Assembly (NCBI RefSeq): GCF_021502675.1
Contig: NZ_JAKFHA010000042.1
Location: 1 to 64,000, forward strand
Source: Yinghuangia soli
Lineage (GTDB): Bacteria; Actinomycetota; Actinomycetes; Streptomycetales; Streptomycetaceae
Direction: 5' to 3'
DNA: 64,000 bases
Under the pieces are notes generated by a model that ran no database searches, was not told where the DNA came from, and saw only the letters and a list, made by a program, of their open reading frames with translations. Positions 34,719-43,165 of the stretch are shown here, in pieces. The translations under genes and the position numbers were made by a program. Position 1 is the first letter of the stretch; each line of letters starts with the position of its first letter.

Positions 34719-34952
34719 ATGCATGACAGCCACCCGCCCGCCCACAACGTCTACGCCACCTTCGCGCGCGGCATCCCCTTGGCCCGCGACCGGCAGACTC
34801 GATCGCTGTCCGTACCTCTCACCTTGCACGGCCTCGATGGTGACGCAGTTGGCGAGTCCGCCCTTCGGCTCGACGGTGTCGACGCCGAACTCCTGCACGC
34901 GGCGTTGACCAGGCTGCTTGAGAGCGTGGACCAGGCTCCGCGAGTCAGTTGA
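34719..34952 (+). CDS. small conserved-looking protein downstream of GntR regulator
   Basis: A 77-residue soluble protein: NVYATFARGIPLARDRQTRS, then SVPLTLHGLDGDAVGESALR and a C-terminal helix AELLHAALTRLLESV. GGAGGACAGCC before the ATG is an excellent ribosome binding site, and codon use is normal. The GTCTAG-type site upstream suggests control by the neighbouring GntR regulator. The function is unknown and no catalytic or metal motif is visible. Confidence 0.65.
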   Translation: MHDSHPPAHNVYATFARGIPLARDRQTRSLSVPLTLHGLDGDAVGESALRLDGVDAELLHAALTRLLESVDQAPRVS

Positions 34953-35093
34953 CTGCGTGCCGCTGCCCGGCTCCGCGGAAACCCACCGGCCGGGCAGCGG
35001 CCACCACTCCCCCTGCCCCCAGCCCCGCGCACCGGCTGACCTTGGTTTGCGGTGCGTAAGGCGACGGTCCTCCCTGGCTGCCAGACTCCGGGC

Positions 35094-35717
35094 ATGGCAC
35101 CTGGCGAACACGACATACGCGCGCAGTGGGAACGGATAGATGCCTGGATGCGCTCGCACGGCGCGCGCCCGGTGGAATGCCGTCCGGCTGCGGATCCGGA
35201 GCAACTCGAATCCCTCGCCGACGAGTTGGGCATCGACTTGCCCGCCGATCTGCGCGCGTGGTGGAGCCTTGCCGGCCTCTGCCGGGACAACTGGATACCG
35301 GTGGCCTTCGCGCCGGAGACCTGGGCCGACGCGCTGGAAATGCGCGAGATCCAGTTGCAGGTCGCCGACGACGAGGACTGGTCCGACCCGGGCATGGACG
35401 CGCGTATGCGCTTCGATCCCGCCTTCCTGCCGATCGGCATGAGCCCGGGCGGCGACAGCCTCATCGTCGACCTCCGCGCCGACGCCGGGCAGTTCGGCGC
35501 GGTCCTGTTCTGGGACCACGAGACATGGAAACTCGACGTGCCGCTCTGGGAATCGGTCGGGGCCATGCTCCGCGACGCCGCCCAGGCGCTCGAGACACGC
35601 TCCCGGGTCCTCCTCGGCCACGCGGCGCGCGGCGGGAGCGCCGAAGAACCGTCCTTCGGGTACGTGGCCGCGGACGGCTGGCTGACCTGGGAGCCGGAGC
35701 TGCCACCCGCCCCCTGA
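35094..35717 (+). CDS. SMI1/KNR4 (SUKH) family protein
   Basis: A 207-residue protein with the SMI1/KNR4 pattern: IRAQWERIDAWMRSHGARPV, ELGIDLPADLRAWWSLAGL, FLPIGMSPGGDSLIVDLRA and GAVLFWDHE. SUKH-superfamily proteins include immunity proteins of contact-dependent and polymorphic toxins, and also general protein-interaction modules. No toxin gene is visible next to it, so it may be a solitary immunity or housekeeping version. ATG at 35094 is the first good start. It converges on the lysA-like gene. Confidence 0.85.
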   Translation: MAPGEHDIRAQWERIDAWMRSHGARPVECRPAADPEQLESLADELGIDLPADLRAWWSLAGLCRDNWIPVAFAPETWADALEMREIQLQVADDEDWSDPGMDARMRFDPAFLPIGMSPGGDSLIVDLRADAGQFGAVLFWDHETWKLDVPLWESVGAMLRDAAQALETRSRVLLGHAARGGSAEEPSFGYVAADGWLTWEPELPPAP

Positions 35718-35829
35718 CCGTCGCCGGCACCGGCACCGGCACCGGCCGCTTACCCGGCTCCCCATGCCGGTCGAGGACGCGGCCGTACGACTGCCATCCG
35801 GCTGCCGTACGGCGCTGGGCGGCTTACTG

Positions 35830-37116
35830 TCAGGGCAGGTCGCGGCGCATCAGGTCGGTGTAGGTTTCGCGGCGTACCACGGCGCGGTGGGTTCCCTCGC
35901 GGACGAAGACCACCGGCGGGCGGCGCGCGCCGTTGTAGTTGTTGCTCAGCGCGTAGGTGTAGGCGCCGGTGACCGGCACGGCGATGAGGTCCCCGACGCG
36001 CGGGTCCGCCAAGAGGACGCCGGCGGAGAGGGTGTCGCCCGACTCGCAGTGCCGGCCCACCAGGCGGCACAGCTCGCCGTCGCCTGTCGGGCGGGCGGCG
36101 ACGGCGGCCTCGAAGCGCTGCTGGTAGAGGGAGACTTCGAGGTTGTCGCCCATCCCGCCGTCGACGGCGACGAAGGTATGGCCTTCGCTGCGCTTCACGG
36201 AGACGACCCGGTACAGCGAGACGCCCGACTCGGCGACCATCGAGCGGCCCGGCTCGATGAGGATGCGGGCCTCGGCGGGCAGCAGGCGTCGGGCGACGTC
36301 GGTCACGGCGTCGAGGTACGCCTCCACCGTGGGCGGCCGGTCGGCGTAGGTGTAGCGGGAGCCGAGGCCGCCGCCCAGGTCGTAGACGGCGAACTCGCCG
36401 AGTTCGGCCACCGCTTCGACGGCCTGCGCGAAGGGCGCGAGATCCAGGATCTGCGATCCGATGTGCACGTGGACGCCGTCCAGCCGCAGCCGGTCACTGC
36501 CGCGCAGTCGCGCGATCGCCGCCCGGGCCTGCGGCAGGGGCAGGCCGAACTTGGAGCCGCTCTGGCCGGTGGAGACGGCCTCGTGGGTGTCGGGGCGGAT
36601 GCCGGGGGTGAGCCGGACCAGCACTCCCTGCACCGCCGCGGTGCCGGCCAGGATCTTCTCCAGCCGGTCGATGTCGTCGAAGTTGTCGACGACGACCGTC
36701 CCGGCGCCGGCCTCGACGGCAAGGCGCAGTTCCTCCTCGGTCTTGGCGTTGCCGTGCACGATCAGGCCGGCCGGGTCCGCGCCTGCGGCGAGGGCGACGG
36801 CCAGCTCGCCGCCGCCGGCCACGTCGATGCCGATGCCCTCCTCCGCGAGCAGCCGGATGACGGCGGTGCAGGGGAATGCCTTGGAGGCGAAGGCGACGCG
36901 GGAGTTCGGCCATCGGGCAGCCAGGCCGTCGGCGTACCGCCGGGCGCGGGCGCGGACCGACGCCTCGTCGATGATCAGCGCGGGGGTGCCGTAGGACTCG
37001 GCGAGCTCGGCCACCGGTACGCCGCCGATCACCAGTGCACCGCTCGCGTCCCGGGTGGTCCCACCCGGGAACAGTCCCAGCAGTTCCCGGCCTGCCTGCG
37101 TCTGCATCGCTGCCAT
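35830..37116 (-). CDS. lysA: diaminopimelate decarboxylase family PLP enzyme
   Basis: A 428-residue fold type III PLP decarboxylase. The PLP lysine is in VAFASKAFPC. HVHIGSQI, DLGGGLGSRY and EPGRSMVAESG are the phosphate- and substrate-binding loops. CESGDTLSAG holds the cross-subunit Cys, and GAYTYALSNNYNG is near the C-terminus. It should convert meso-diaminopimelate to L-lysine. It stands alone, divergent from a PucR regulator and away from argS or hom genes, so it could be a second copy or an enzyme for a related amino acid. ATG at 37114-37116 follows GAGGAG. Confidence 0.88.
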   Translation of the reverse strand: MAAMQTQAGRELLGLFPGGTTRDASGALVIGGVPVAELAESYGTPALIIDEASVRARARRYADGLAARWPNSRVAFASKAFPCTAVIRLLAEEGIGIDVAGGGELAVALAAGADPAGLIVHGNAKTEEELRLAVEAGAGTVVVDNFDDIDRLEKILAGTAAVQGVLVRLTPGIRPDTHEAVSTGQSGSKFGLPLPQARAAIARLRGSDRLRLDGVHVHIGSQILDLAPFAQAVEAVAELGEFAVYDLGGGLGSRYTYADRPPTVEAYLDAVTDVARRLLPAEARILIEPGRSMVAESGVSLYRVVSVKRSEGHTFVAVDGGMGDNLEVSLYQQRFEAAVAARPTGDGELCRLVGRHCESGDTLSAGVLLADPRVGDLIAVPVTGAYTYALSNNYNGARRPPVVFVREGTHRAVVRRETYTDLMRRDLP

Positions 37117-37187
37117 CCGCGCTCCTCGTGCCTGTATTCCGTCCTGCTTCGTGCCATGTTCGCGGCTCCGGACGCGCCGGGGCATCG

Positions 37188-37221
37188 TTGACAGCGTCAA
37201 TGCGGGGCTCCCAGACTTGAC
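37188..37221. promoter_or_regulatory. TTGAC/GTCAA inverted repeats between lysA and pucR-type genes
   Basis: TTGAC-AGC-GTCAA (37188-37200) is a perfect 13-bp palindrome, and a further TTGAC lies at 37217-37221. Placed between two divergent starts, they are the best operator candidate for the PucR-type regulator. Confidence 0.5.
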
Positions 37222-37254
37222 GCCCACCACAGTCCTTCGCGCCGGGAGTGCACC

Positions 37255-38892
37255 ATGCGGAAGTCCGGCGCGCCGGGGAACCTGCCTGTCCGTCAGCTCG
37301 TCGACAGCATCGGGCCGGCGCTGCTCCGCCTGGTGCAGGACGGGACCGGCAGCGGCGGGCCGCTCACCGACGTCGCCATCCATGCGCCGGGGGCGCCGAC
37401 CCGGTTCGGACCCGGATGCGTGGTGCTGGGGGTCGGCGTGACCACCGAGGCCGAGCTGCGCGAGCTGACCGCGGCCATGCGGCAGGCCGGCGCGGAGGTG
37501 CTGGCGGTGAAGGCCCCGGTGCCTCCGTCGGCCGACGACGCTCCGGCGATCATCGAGGTCAACCGGGACGCGTCCTGGATGCACGTGGCGACGACCGTGC
37601 GCGAGCAACTGCTCGCGGATGCGCGGACCCGGGTGCGCTCGGCCGACAGCGGCGCGGAGCTGTTCGCCCTGGCCAATGCCGTCTACGAGGCGGTCGGCGC
37701 CCCGGTCACCATCGAGGACCGCTTCTCCGCGCTGGTCGCCTGGTCGCAGGGGCAGGACCGGACCGACTCCGAGCGGATCGAGACCATCCTGGGGCGGGCC
37801 GTGCATCAGCGGACGCTCGCCGAACAGCGCGAGCGCCAGGAGTTCGAGCGGCTCCACGCCAGCACCGAACCGGTGTACATGGCGGCGACCGGGCCGGATC
37901 AGCTGGCCAGGGTGGCCATCGCGGTGAGGGCCGGTTCGGACGTCCTCGGCTACATATGGGCTGCCGTCACCGGGCCGCTGGACGACGCAGCCACGGCCCG
38001 GTTGCGCGAGTTCGCGCCGGTGGTCGCCCTGCAGCTGGTGGGCCTGCGCACGGAGACCAGCTACGCCCGCCGCCAGCGCGGCGAGTTGGCCGCCGCGGTG
38101 CTCGGCGGCGCGGTGGACCCGGTGGAGGCGAGCCGGCTGCAGCTGGGCTCCGGTCCGGTGTGCGTCCTGGCCGCGGCCCCGCGGTCGGCCGGGAACACGG
38201 GCTCGGATGCACGGGACGCCGCCGGGCTGCGCCGGTTCGCGGACACGCTGGAGTACTTTCTGGCGGCCGTGCACCCCCGTTCAGCCGTGGTGGCGGGCAC
38301 CGGAGTGGTGTACGTCCTGGCGGCGTGGCCCGCGGAACACGCCGCGCCCCTGGAAGCCGCCGCGGCCCTGGCCCGCGACTTCCTCGCCCGGACCCCGCTG
38401 GCCGGCGACTACGTGGTCGCGGTCGGCGGCCCGGCCGAATCGACGGGCCGGATAGCCCACGTGCGGGCGCAGGCGGACGCCGCGTTGCGCGCGCTGCGGC
38501 ATCCGGCCGTGCGCGGACCGGTCGTGCGCACGGTGGAGGACATGGCGCTGTCGGTGCTGCTGCTGCACCTCGCCGATGCGTCCGAGGAACTCGGCCTGAC
38601 GGACACCGGCGGCGCGCTGCAGCGGCTGCGCCAGGAAGAGGGCGAGGACGGGCCGCTCGCGGCGACCCTGGCCGCGTATCTCGCCGCCGCGGGAGCCACC
38701 GACACCGCGGCGGAGGCCCTGCACATCCACCCCAACACCATGCGCTACCGGCTGCGCCGTATCCGCGAGGTCTCCGGGCTGGACTTCGCCGATGCCGACG
38801 CCATGCTGCTCGCGCACCTCCGACTGCGGGTGCGCGAGCTGCGGACGGGTGCTTCTCAGGGCTTCGGCCGGTCCAGGAACGATCGCGTGTAG
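37255..38892 (+). CDS. PucR family helix-turn-helix transcriptional regulator
   Basis: A 545-residue regulator. The N-terminal half has a PucR-like sensory region (GPGCVVLGVGVTTEAELREL and a GAF-like VTIEDRFSALVAWSQ). A middle cyclase-like (GGDEF-related) segment precedes the C-terminal PucR helix-turn-helix, TAAEALHIHPNTMRYRLRRI, followed by LDFADADAMLLAHLRLRV. PucR proteins control purine and amino acid catabolism. It is divergent from the lysA-like gene and converges on the hydrolase-permease operon, so these are its likely targets. Its last 37 nt overlap the 3' end of the hydrolase gene on the other strand. Confidence 0.87.
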   Translation: MRKSGAPGNLPVRQLVDSIGPALLRLVQDGTGSGGPLTDVAIHAPGAPTRFGPGCVVLGVGVTTEAELRELTAAMRQAGAEVLAVKAPVPPSADDAPAIIEVNRDASWMHVATTVREQLLADARTRVRSADSGAELFALANAVYEAVGAPVTIEDRFSALVAWSQGQDRTDSERIETILGRAVHQRTLAEQRERQEFERLHASTEPVYMAATGPDQLARVAIAVRAGSDVLGYIWAAVTGPLDDAATARLREFAPVVALQLVGLRTETSYARRQRGELAAAVLGGAVDPVEASRLQLGSGPVCVLAAAPRSAGNTGSDARDAAGLRRFADTLEYFLAAVHPRSAVVAGTGVVYVLAAWPAEHAAPLEAAAALARDFLARTPLAGDYVVAVGGPAESTGRIAHVRAQADAALRALRHPAVRGPVVRTVEDMALSVLLLHLADASEELGLTDTGGALQRLRQEEGEDGPLAATLAAYLAAAGATDTAAEALHIHPNTMRYRLRRIREVSGLDFADADAMLLAHLRLRVRELRTGASQGFGRSRNDRV

Positions 38893-40466
38893 CGGCACCC
38901 GTCCAGGTCGACCCAGAGCACCTCGCCGTCCAGGACGGGGCCGGGCACCAGTCGCTCCGGCAGCCGCGGGTCGGCTCCGACTCGGTATGTACCGTCGTCG
39001 AGCCGGACGAGTTCCGGTTCGTCGCAGGGCGCTTCGACGCCGGTCGCGGCGATCATGTGCAGGCGCCCCGCCCGCTGCACGATGCCGAAGGCGGGGTACC
39101 AGGGGGTGTAGCTCCGGTACCGGCCTTCGAGCGGGTGCGGTGCAACAGCCGGAGCGGCCGGGGCGGGGCCCAGTGACTCGGGGCCGTAGAGCCAGCGTCC
39201 GTCCCAGGAGTGGTGGTACGCGGACCACCCCGGGTGGTCGCACACCAGCCGCCCGTCCCCGGTGTCGTAGAGCCTGCCGGTCTCCCCGTCCGCGGTGAGC
39301 GTGAGGCGGTCGTCCCCCGCGGTCTCGACGACGATCCGGCGCTGCGCCGTTCCGTGGGTCCCGACGTAGCGCCGGGCGTCGGGGATCCGCTCCGGGTCGA
39401 ACAGCGCCGGGTCGGCCGGGGCGCCCTGGACGACGTCGAGCACATGGCGGGCGAAGCGGTCGATGATCTGGCACTCGCCGGGTGCGTTGGTCAGCACGGC
39501 GACGCCGTGCCCGCCGTCGGTGTCGACGGCGAGGTACGAGCGGTATCCGACCATTCCGCCGGCGTGCGTCAGCCAGGTCCGGCCGTCGACCACTTCCACG
39601 TCCACGCCGCACGCGTAGCCGGAACCGGAGTCCGCACCGGAATCTGAACCGGAACCGGACGTGTCGCCGGGCACCGTCAGAAGCTCCCGCAGACGCTCCG
39701 GCCGGATGACCGCGGTGCCGTCCAGCGTGCCCCGGCCCAGCAGCATGCGGGCGAACCGGCCCAGGTCGGAGGCGGTGGCCAGAACGTTCCCGTCGGCCGA
39801 CGAGTACGCGAAGAAGCCGGCCGGCGCGAGCGGGGCCGCCGGCAGCGGCGGTCGGTCCTCGTGCAGGAAGCGGTAGCCGGTGGCGAGTTCGGCGATGTCC
39901 TCGGGGACGATCCGCGCCGCCGAGTCGCGCATGCCCAGGGGCCGCAGCAGCCGTCCGGCCATCGCGTCCGCCAGCGGTTCCCCGGTCACCTTCTCGACGA
40001 TCAGCCCCAGCAGGTTGTAGCCCTCGTTGGAGTAGTGGAACAGCTCACCCGGTTCGGCCCAGGTCATCGCGTTGCGCAGCGCGTAGCCGCGGGCGGCGGC
40101 ATCGGGGAGCGCGTCGGCCCCGGCAACCAGGCCCGAGGTGTGCTGCAGGAGATGCCGGACGGTGATCGCACGGGAGCCGCCGTTCGGCGCGAACCAGGGC
40201 AGGTAGTCGGCGACCGGCGCGTCGAGGTCCACCTTCCCCTCGTCGGCGAGGATGCCGAGCAGGACGGAGGTGAAGGTCTTGCTGACGGAACCGATCTCGA
40301 AGCGGGTACGACGCGAAATCGGCGCTTTGGACTCGGCGTTCGCGAATCCTGCGGTAACGGACGCGGACTCGCCGGCGCCGTCCACGACACTGATCGCGAT
40401 TCCCGGCACCGGCCACCGGGTCCGCAACTGCTCGGCAAGCTCCGCGAGCACTCGTTGCATCTCCAT
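38856..40466 (-). CDS. serine hydrolase, class C beta-lactamase/DD-peptidase fold
   Basis: A 536-residue enzyme of the beta-lactamase-related (S12) family. The catalytic Ser-x-x-Lys is in FEIGSVSKTFTS, the Tyr-x-Asn in LFHYSNEGYNLLG, and the third motif is THAGGM. A C-terminal lipocalin-like beta domain follows (LTADGETGRLYD, LEGRYRSYTP). There is no signal peptide, so it is probably cytoplasmic, which fits esterases and D-aminopeptidases of this family better than a penicillin target. A short Ser/Gly/Asp linker lies at about residue 265. The ATG at 40466 overlaps the permease stop by 1 nt, so they are coupled. Confidence 0.87.
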   Translation of the reverse strand: MEMQRVLAELAEQLRTRWPVPGIAISVVDGAGESASVTAGFANAESKAPISRRTRFEIGSVSKTFTSVLLGILADEGKVDLDAPVADYLPWFAPNGGSRAITVRHLLQHTSGLVAGADALPDAAARGYALRNAMTWAEPGELFHYSNEGYNLLGLIVEKVTGEPLADAMAGRLLRPLGMRDSAARIVPEDIAELATGYRFLHEDRPPLPAAPLAPAGFFAYSSADGNVLATASDLGRFARMLLGRGTLDGTAVIRPERLRELLTVPGDTSGSGSDSGADSGSGYACGVDVEVVDGRTWLTHAGGMVGYRSYLAVDTDGGHGVAVLTNAPGECQIIDRFARHVLDVVQGAPADPALFDPERIPDARRYVGTHGTAQRRIVVETAGDDRLTLTADGETGRLYDTGDGRLVCDHPGWSAYHHSWDGRWLYGPESLGPAPAAPAVAPHPLEGRYRSYTPWYPAFGIVQRAGRLHMIAATGVEAPCDEPELVRLDDGTYRVGADPRLPERLVPGPVLDGEVLWVDLDGCRYTRSFLDRPKP

Positions 40467-41959
40467 CAGCCGTCCGCCTTCCGCGCACCGATTCCGGCGA
40501 AGCGGTCCGGACCCAGCTCGACCAGCGAGAGGTCGATCTCGGCGTCCGGCCGGTCGCCTTTGGCGAACCGCCGGCACAACGGGTACAGCAGCACGGCCAG
40601 CAGGGCCACCGCGGCACTCGCGCCGAACGTCGCGGGCTCGTCGACCGCAGTACTCCAGGCCAGGTACCCGATCATCGCGGTGGGCAGCGCGACCACCAGC
40701 ACCGCACCAGGCCACCCGCCGGGGACCCGGACCGGCCGGAGCATCTGCGGGTACCTCCAGCGCAGCACCAGGAAGGCCGCGAACTCCAGCAGGATCGAGG
40801 CCAGGCTGAGCAGCACCATGGCCCGCAGGATCGCGCTGAAGTCGACGGCAGCGAGCACGATGACGATGGTGGTGCTCGCCAGCAGCGCACCGACCGGCGT
40901 GTCGTACCGCTTGCTGTCCCGGGCCATCCAGCGCGGCAGGTACCCGTCCGCGGCGAGTGCCCGCGGGACCCGGGTGCTCGTCAGCAGGATCGCCGTGAAC
41001 AGCCCGGCCAGGGACAGCCCCGCCCCCACGGAGATCAGCACCTTCAGCCAGACGCCGCCCAACTCCTCGCCGACCACGACGAAGTCGCCCTGGACCCAGT
41101 CGGCAGGCGAATCCCGGTGCAGGCCGCTGCCGATGGCCGCGATGGTGGGCAGCAGGTAGGCGGTGATGATCAGCGGAACCGCGATGAGAAGGGCGCGGGT
41201 GTAGGTCCGGTGCGCGTCGCGGACCTCCCCCATCACCGTGCTCGGGCCGTCGAAGCCCAGGTAGAGCCAGACGATCACGCTGAGGGCTGCGGCCACCGAC
41301 GAGTGGACGCTTTGGTCCTGCACCACGAAGGGCGTGAACACGTTGATGTCGTCGGCGACGGCATGCCAGATGCCGAGGACCGCCAGCACGGCGAACGGGG
41401 CCAGGATCGCCAGCATCATCCCGATCGAGTACTCGCTCACCGCTTTGGAGCCGCGGTAGTTGAGGTACGCCATCGGGAGGATGAAGGCGACGGTGACGAT
41501 CCAGTGCAGGTCCACGACGAAGCCGCCGTGGAACAGGTCCACGACAACCACGGCCTCCCCGCGGGCGATGTCCGGAACCCACGTGGCCAGATAGTCGACC
41601 AGCAGGATCGGGTAGAGGGCGAGGTTGAGCACCGACCCGATGGAGGTCCAGGCGCCGAACACGAAGCCCGCACCTCTGCCGAGCGCGATCTTCGTCCAGT
41701 GGTAGTAGCTGCCGTTGACCGGTATCGCGGCACTCAACTCCGCTGCCACCAGTGCGTTCGGCACGCCGAAGACCACCGGTATCAGGACGATCATCAACAG
41801 GGTCAGGCCCGGGCCGGCGCCGGAGAGCGACTCTTCGAGTCCGAAGGGGCCTCCGGACACCGTGAAGAAGAAGATTCCGACCAGGGGCAGCACACCGAGC
41901 GTGCGTCTGCCCGGACCGGACGCCGGCCGCGTGGTCTCCGACGTGATCAGTTCGCTCAT
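40466..41959 (-). CDS. APC superfamily amino acid permease
   Basis: A 497-residue permease with about 12 membrane helices. The signature near helix 1 is FFTVSGGPFGLEESLSG, an APC-type glycine-rich unwound helix. FGVPNALVAAELSAAIPVNG follows in helix 2 and YLGFDGPSTVMGEV in helix 6. It resembles actinobacterial amino acid or polyamine permeases. It is transcribed with the serine hydrolase and lies close to the PucR-regulated lysA-like gene. Together they may take up and process an amino acid or small peptide. ATG at 41957-41959 has GGAG 6 nt upstream. Confidence 0.88.
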   Translation of the reverse strand: MSELITSETTRPASGPGRRTLGVLPLVGIFFFTVSGGPFGLEESLSGAGPGLTLLMIVLIPVVFGVPNALVAAELSAAIPVNGSYYHWTKIALGRGAGFVFGAWTSIGSVLNLALYPILLVDYLATWVPDIARGEAVVVVDLFHGGFVVDLHWIVTVAFILPMAYLNYRGSKAVSEYSIGMMLAILAPFAVLAVLGIWHAVADDINVFTPFVVQDQSVHSSVAAALSVIVWLYLGFDGPSTVMGEVRDAHRTYTRALLIAVPLIITAYLLPTIAAIGSGLHRDSPADWVQGDFVVVGEELGGVWLKVLISVGAGLSLAGLFTAILLTSTRVPRALAADGYLPRWMARDSKRYDTPVGALLASTTIVIVLAAVDFSAILRAMVLLSLASILLEFAAFLVLRWRYPQMLRPVRVPGGWPGAVLVVALPTAMIGYLAWSTAVDEPATFGASAAVALLAVLLYPLCRRFAKGDRPDAEIDLSLVELGPDRFAGIGARKADG

Positions 41960-42192
41960 CCTGGGCTCCGCTCTCCATTCGCGCCTGGTCGGCAAAACGT
42001 ATGGGGCGGCACGGGAGCCGTCGTCGTCGCGCACGACAAAGCCGCGGCTTGCCGATTGACGCTTCCACCAATGCCGGGCGCAGGGACGTGCGACGCCACC
42101 GGAGCAGCCGCGGCCGACCGGGGGCGGGGCGAAGCGCGCCGGGACCGCTGCTTACGCTGCTGGGACGCGCCGCCGTTCCAGGAGTACTACCG

Positions 42193-42648
42193 ATGACTGT
42201 CGAGACCACCGCCCCCGCACACCCGACGTACGGGGAGTACCTCCCGGTCACGGTCCACTTCGACGATCTCGACGCGTTCGGGTTCCTGCACAACACGCGG
42301 CATCCGCTGCTCGTGGCGCGGGCCTGGGACGACTGCCTCGCCGGGTACGGCATCGCGTACGACGGCGACTGGTCGACCGGGGACGTCTGCTACGCGGTCA
42401 AGGAGCTGCAGATCGGTTACGAGGCCCCGGTGACCCGCCACGGCCGCTACCTCATGCACCTGTGGATCGAGCGCCTCGGCAGCACCGGCCTCACCCACGG
42501 CTTCCGGCTGTGCAGCGCGGACGGTACGACCACGCACGCCCGCGGCCGCCGCGTCCTGGTCCGCCTCGACTCCGCGTCGCGCACCCCGACCCCATGGACG
42601 GACGCCTTCCGCACGACCGCCGCGCCTGCCCTCACCCCGGCCGACTGA
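42193..42648 (+). CDS. acyl-CoA thioesterase, hotdog fold (4-hydroxybenzoyl-CoA thioesterase type)
   Basis: A 151-residue single-hotdog protein. The active-site region FDDLDAFGFLHNTRHPLL holds the Asp and the long helix. VCYAVKELQIGYEAPVTRHG and RGRRVLVRLD are the typical later strands. It should hydrolyse an acyl-CoA or aryl-CoA. ATG at 42193 has GGAG 8 nt upstream. It is not clearly linked to a pathway here; the next gene converges on it. Confidence 0.82.
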   Translation: MTVETTAPAHPTYGEYLPVTVHFDDLDAFGFLHNTRHPLLVARAWDDCLAGYGIAYDGDWSTGDVCYAVKELQIGYEAPVTRHGRYLMHLWIERLGSTGLTHGFRLCSADGTTTHARGRRVLVRLDSASRTPTPWTDAFRTTAAPALTPAD

Positions 42649-42675
42649 CCGGCCAAGCTCCGCACAAGACGCGGC

Positions 42676-43056
42676 TCAGCCCTCGGCGGCATCCGGCCCG
42701 GGAGGCTCAGGATGCCGGTCCACCCCGCCCATGATGTTCTCCCGGCCCCAGGCCCCCAGCGGCTCCAGGGCCTTGTTGAGCAGCGCCCCGGTCTCGGTCA
42801 GGGAGTACTCGACGCGCGGCGGCACTTCGTCGTACGCGACGCGATGCACGATGCCGTCCTCTTCGAGCTCGTGCAGGTGGGACGCCAGCACCTTGACGGT
42901 GATCCCCGGCACCTGGCGGCGCAGTTCGCCGAAGCGGATCCCCGGGTACTCGTGCAGCGCCCAGAGGATCAGCACCTTCCACTTGCCGCCGATCACGCCG
43001 ACGGCCGCATCGATGCCGCAGACGTACCGGCCCGGTCTGATCCGCTCGCTCGCCAT
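42676..43056 (-). CDS. HxlR family transcriptional regulator
   Basis: A 126-residue winged-helix regulator: DAAVGVIGGKWKVLILWALH, LRRQVPGITVKVLASHLHEL and a wing VPPRVEYSLTETG. HxlR proteins sense electrophiles, quinones or redox state, often through one Cys; here Cys-13 in RYVCGIDAAVG is the candidate. It is divergent from an imine-reductase-like oxidoreductase, with 109 bp between, and is its likely regulator. Confidence 0.9.
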   Translation of the reverse strand: MASERIRPGRYVCGIDAAVGVIGGKWKVLILWALHEYPGIRFGELRRQVPGITVKVLASHLHELEEDGIVHRVAYDEVPPRVEYSLTETGALLNKALEPLGAWGRENIMGGVDRHPEPPGPDAAEG

Positions 43057-43090
43057 CCCCCTCCGACCTCCCGTAGTGCGCCGACCTGGA

Positions 43091-43136
43091 GACTCACTTG
43101 AGAGTAACCGGTGATTCGAAAGTGCCTACTTGAGTC
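43091..43136. promoter_or_regulatory. ACTTGAG repeats in the hxlR-type/oxidoreductase intergenic region
   Basis: ACTTGAG occurs at 43096-43102 and 43128-43134, 32 bp apart (three helical turns). GACTC at 43091 and GAGTC at 43132 flank them as an inverted pair, and TTCGAA lies at 43115-43120. This is a good HxlR operator candidate. Confidence 0.5.
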
Positions 43137-43165
43137 GTCCACAGGCTTCCGGCGAGCCTGAACCC

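Noticed and set aside
19602-34952. An integrative element or prophage spanning the accessory middle region
   Set aside because: No integrase, excisionase, replication gene, tRNA or att-like direct repeats were found, and base composition does not shift sharply.
35094-35717. Immunity gene of a polymorphic toxin system
   Set aside because: The SUKH fold would fit, but no toxin or secretion-marker gene lies nearby.
38856-40466. Beta-lactamase resistance gene
   Set aside because: The S12 motifs are present, but there is no signal peptide and the gene is coupled to an amino acid permease. An esterase or peptidase role is more likely.
40467-42353. A minus-strand upstream extension of the serine hydrolase that would give a fused protein of over 1100 residues
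   Set aside because: This part overlaps the APC permease in another frame. The permease has clear membrane helices, and the hydrolase starts at its stop codon.
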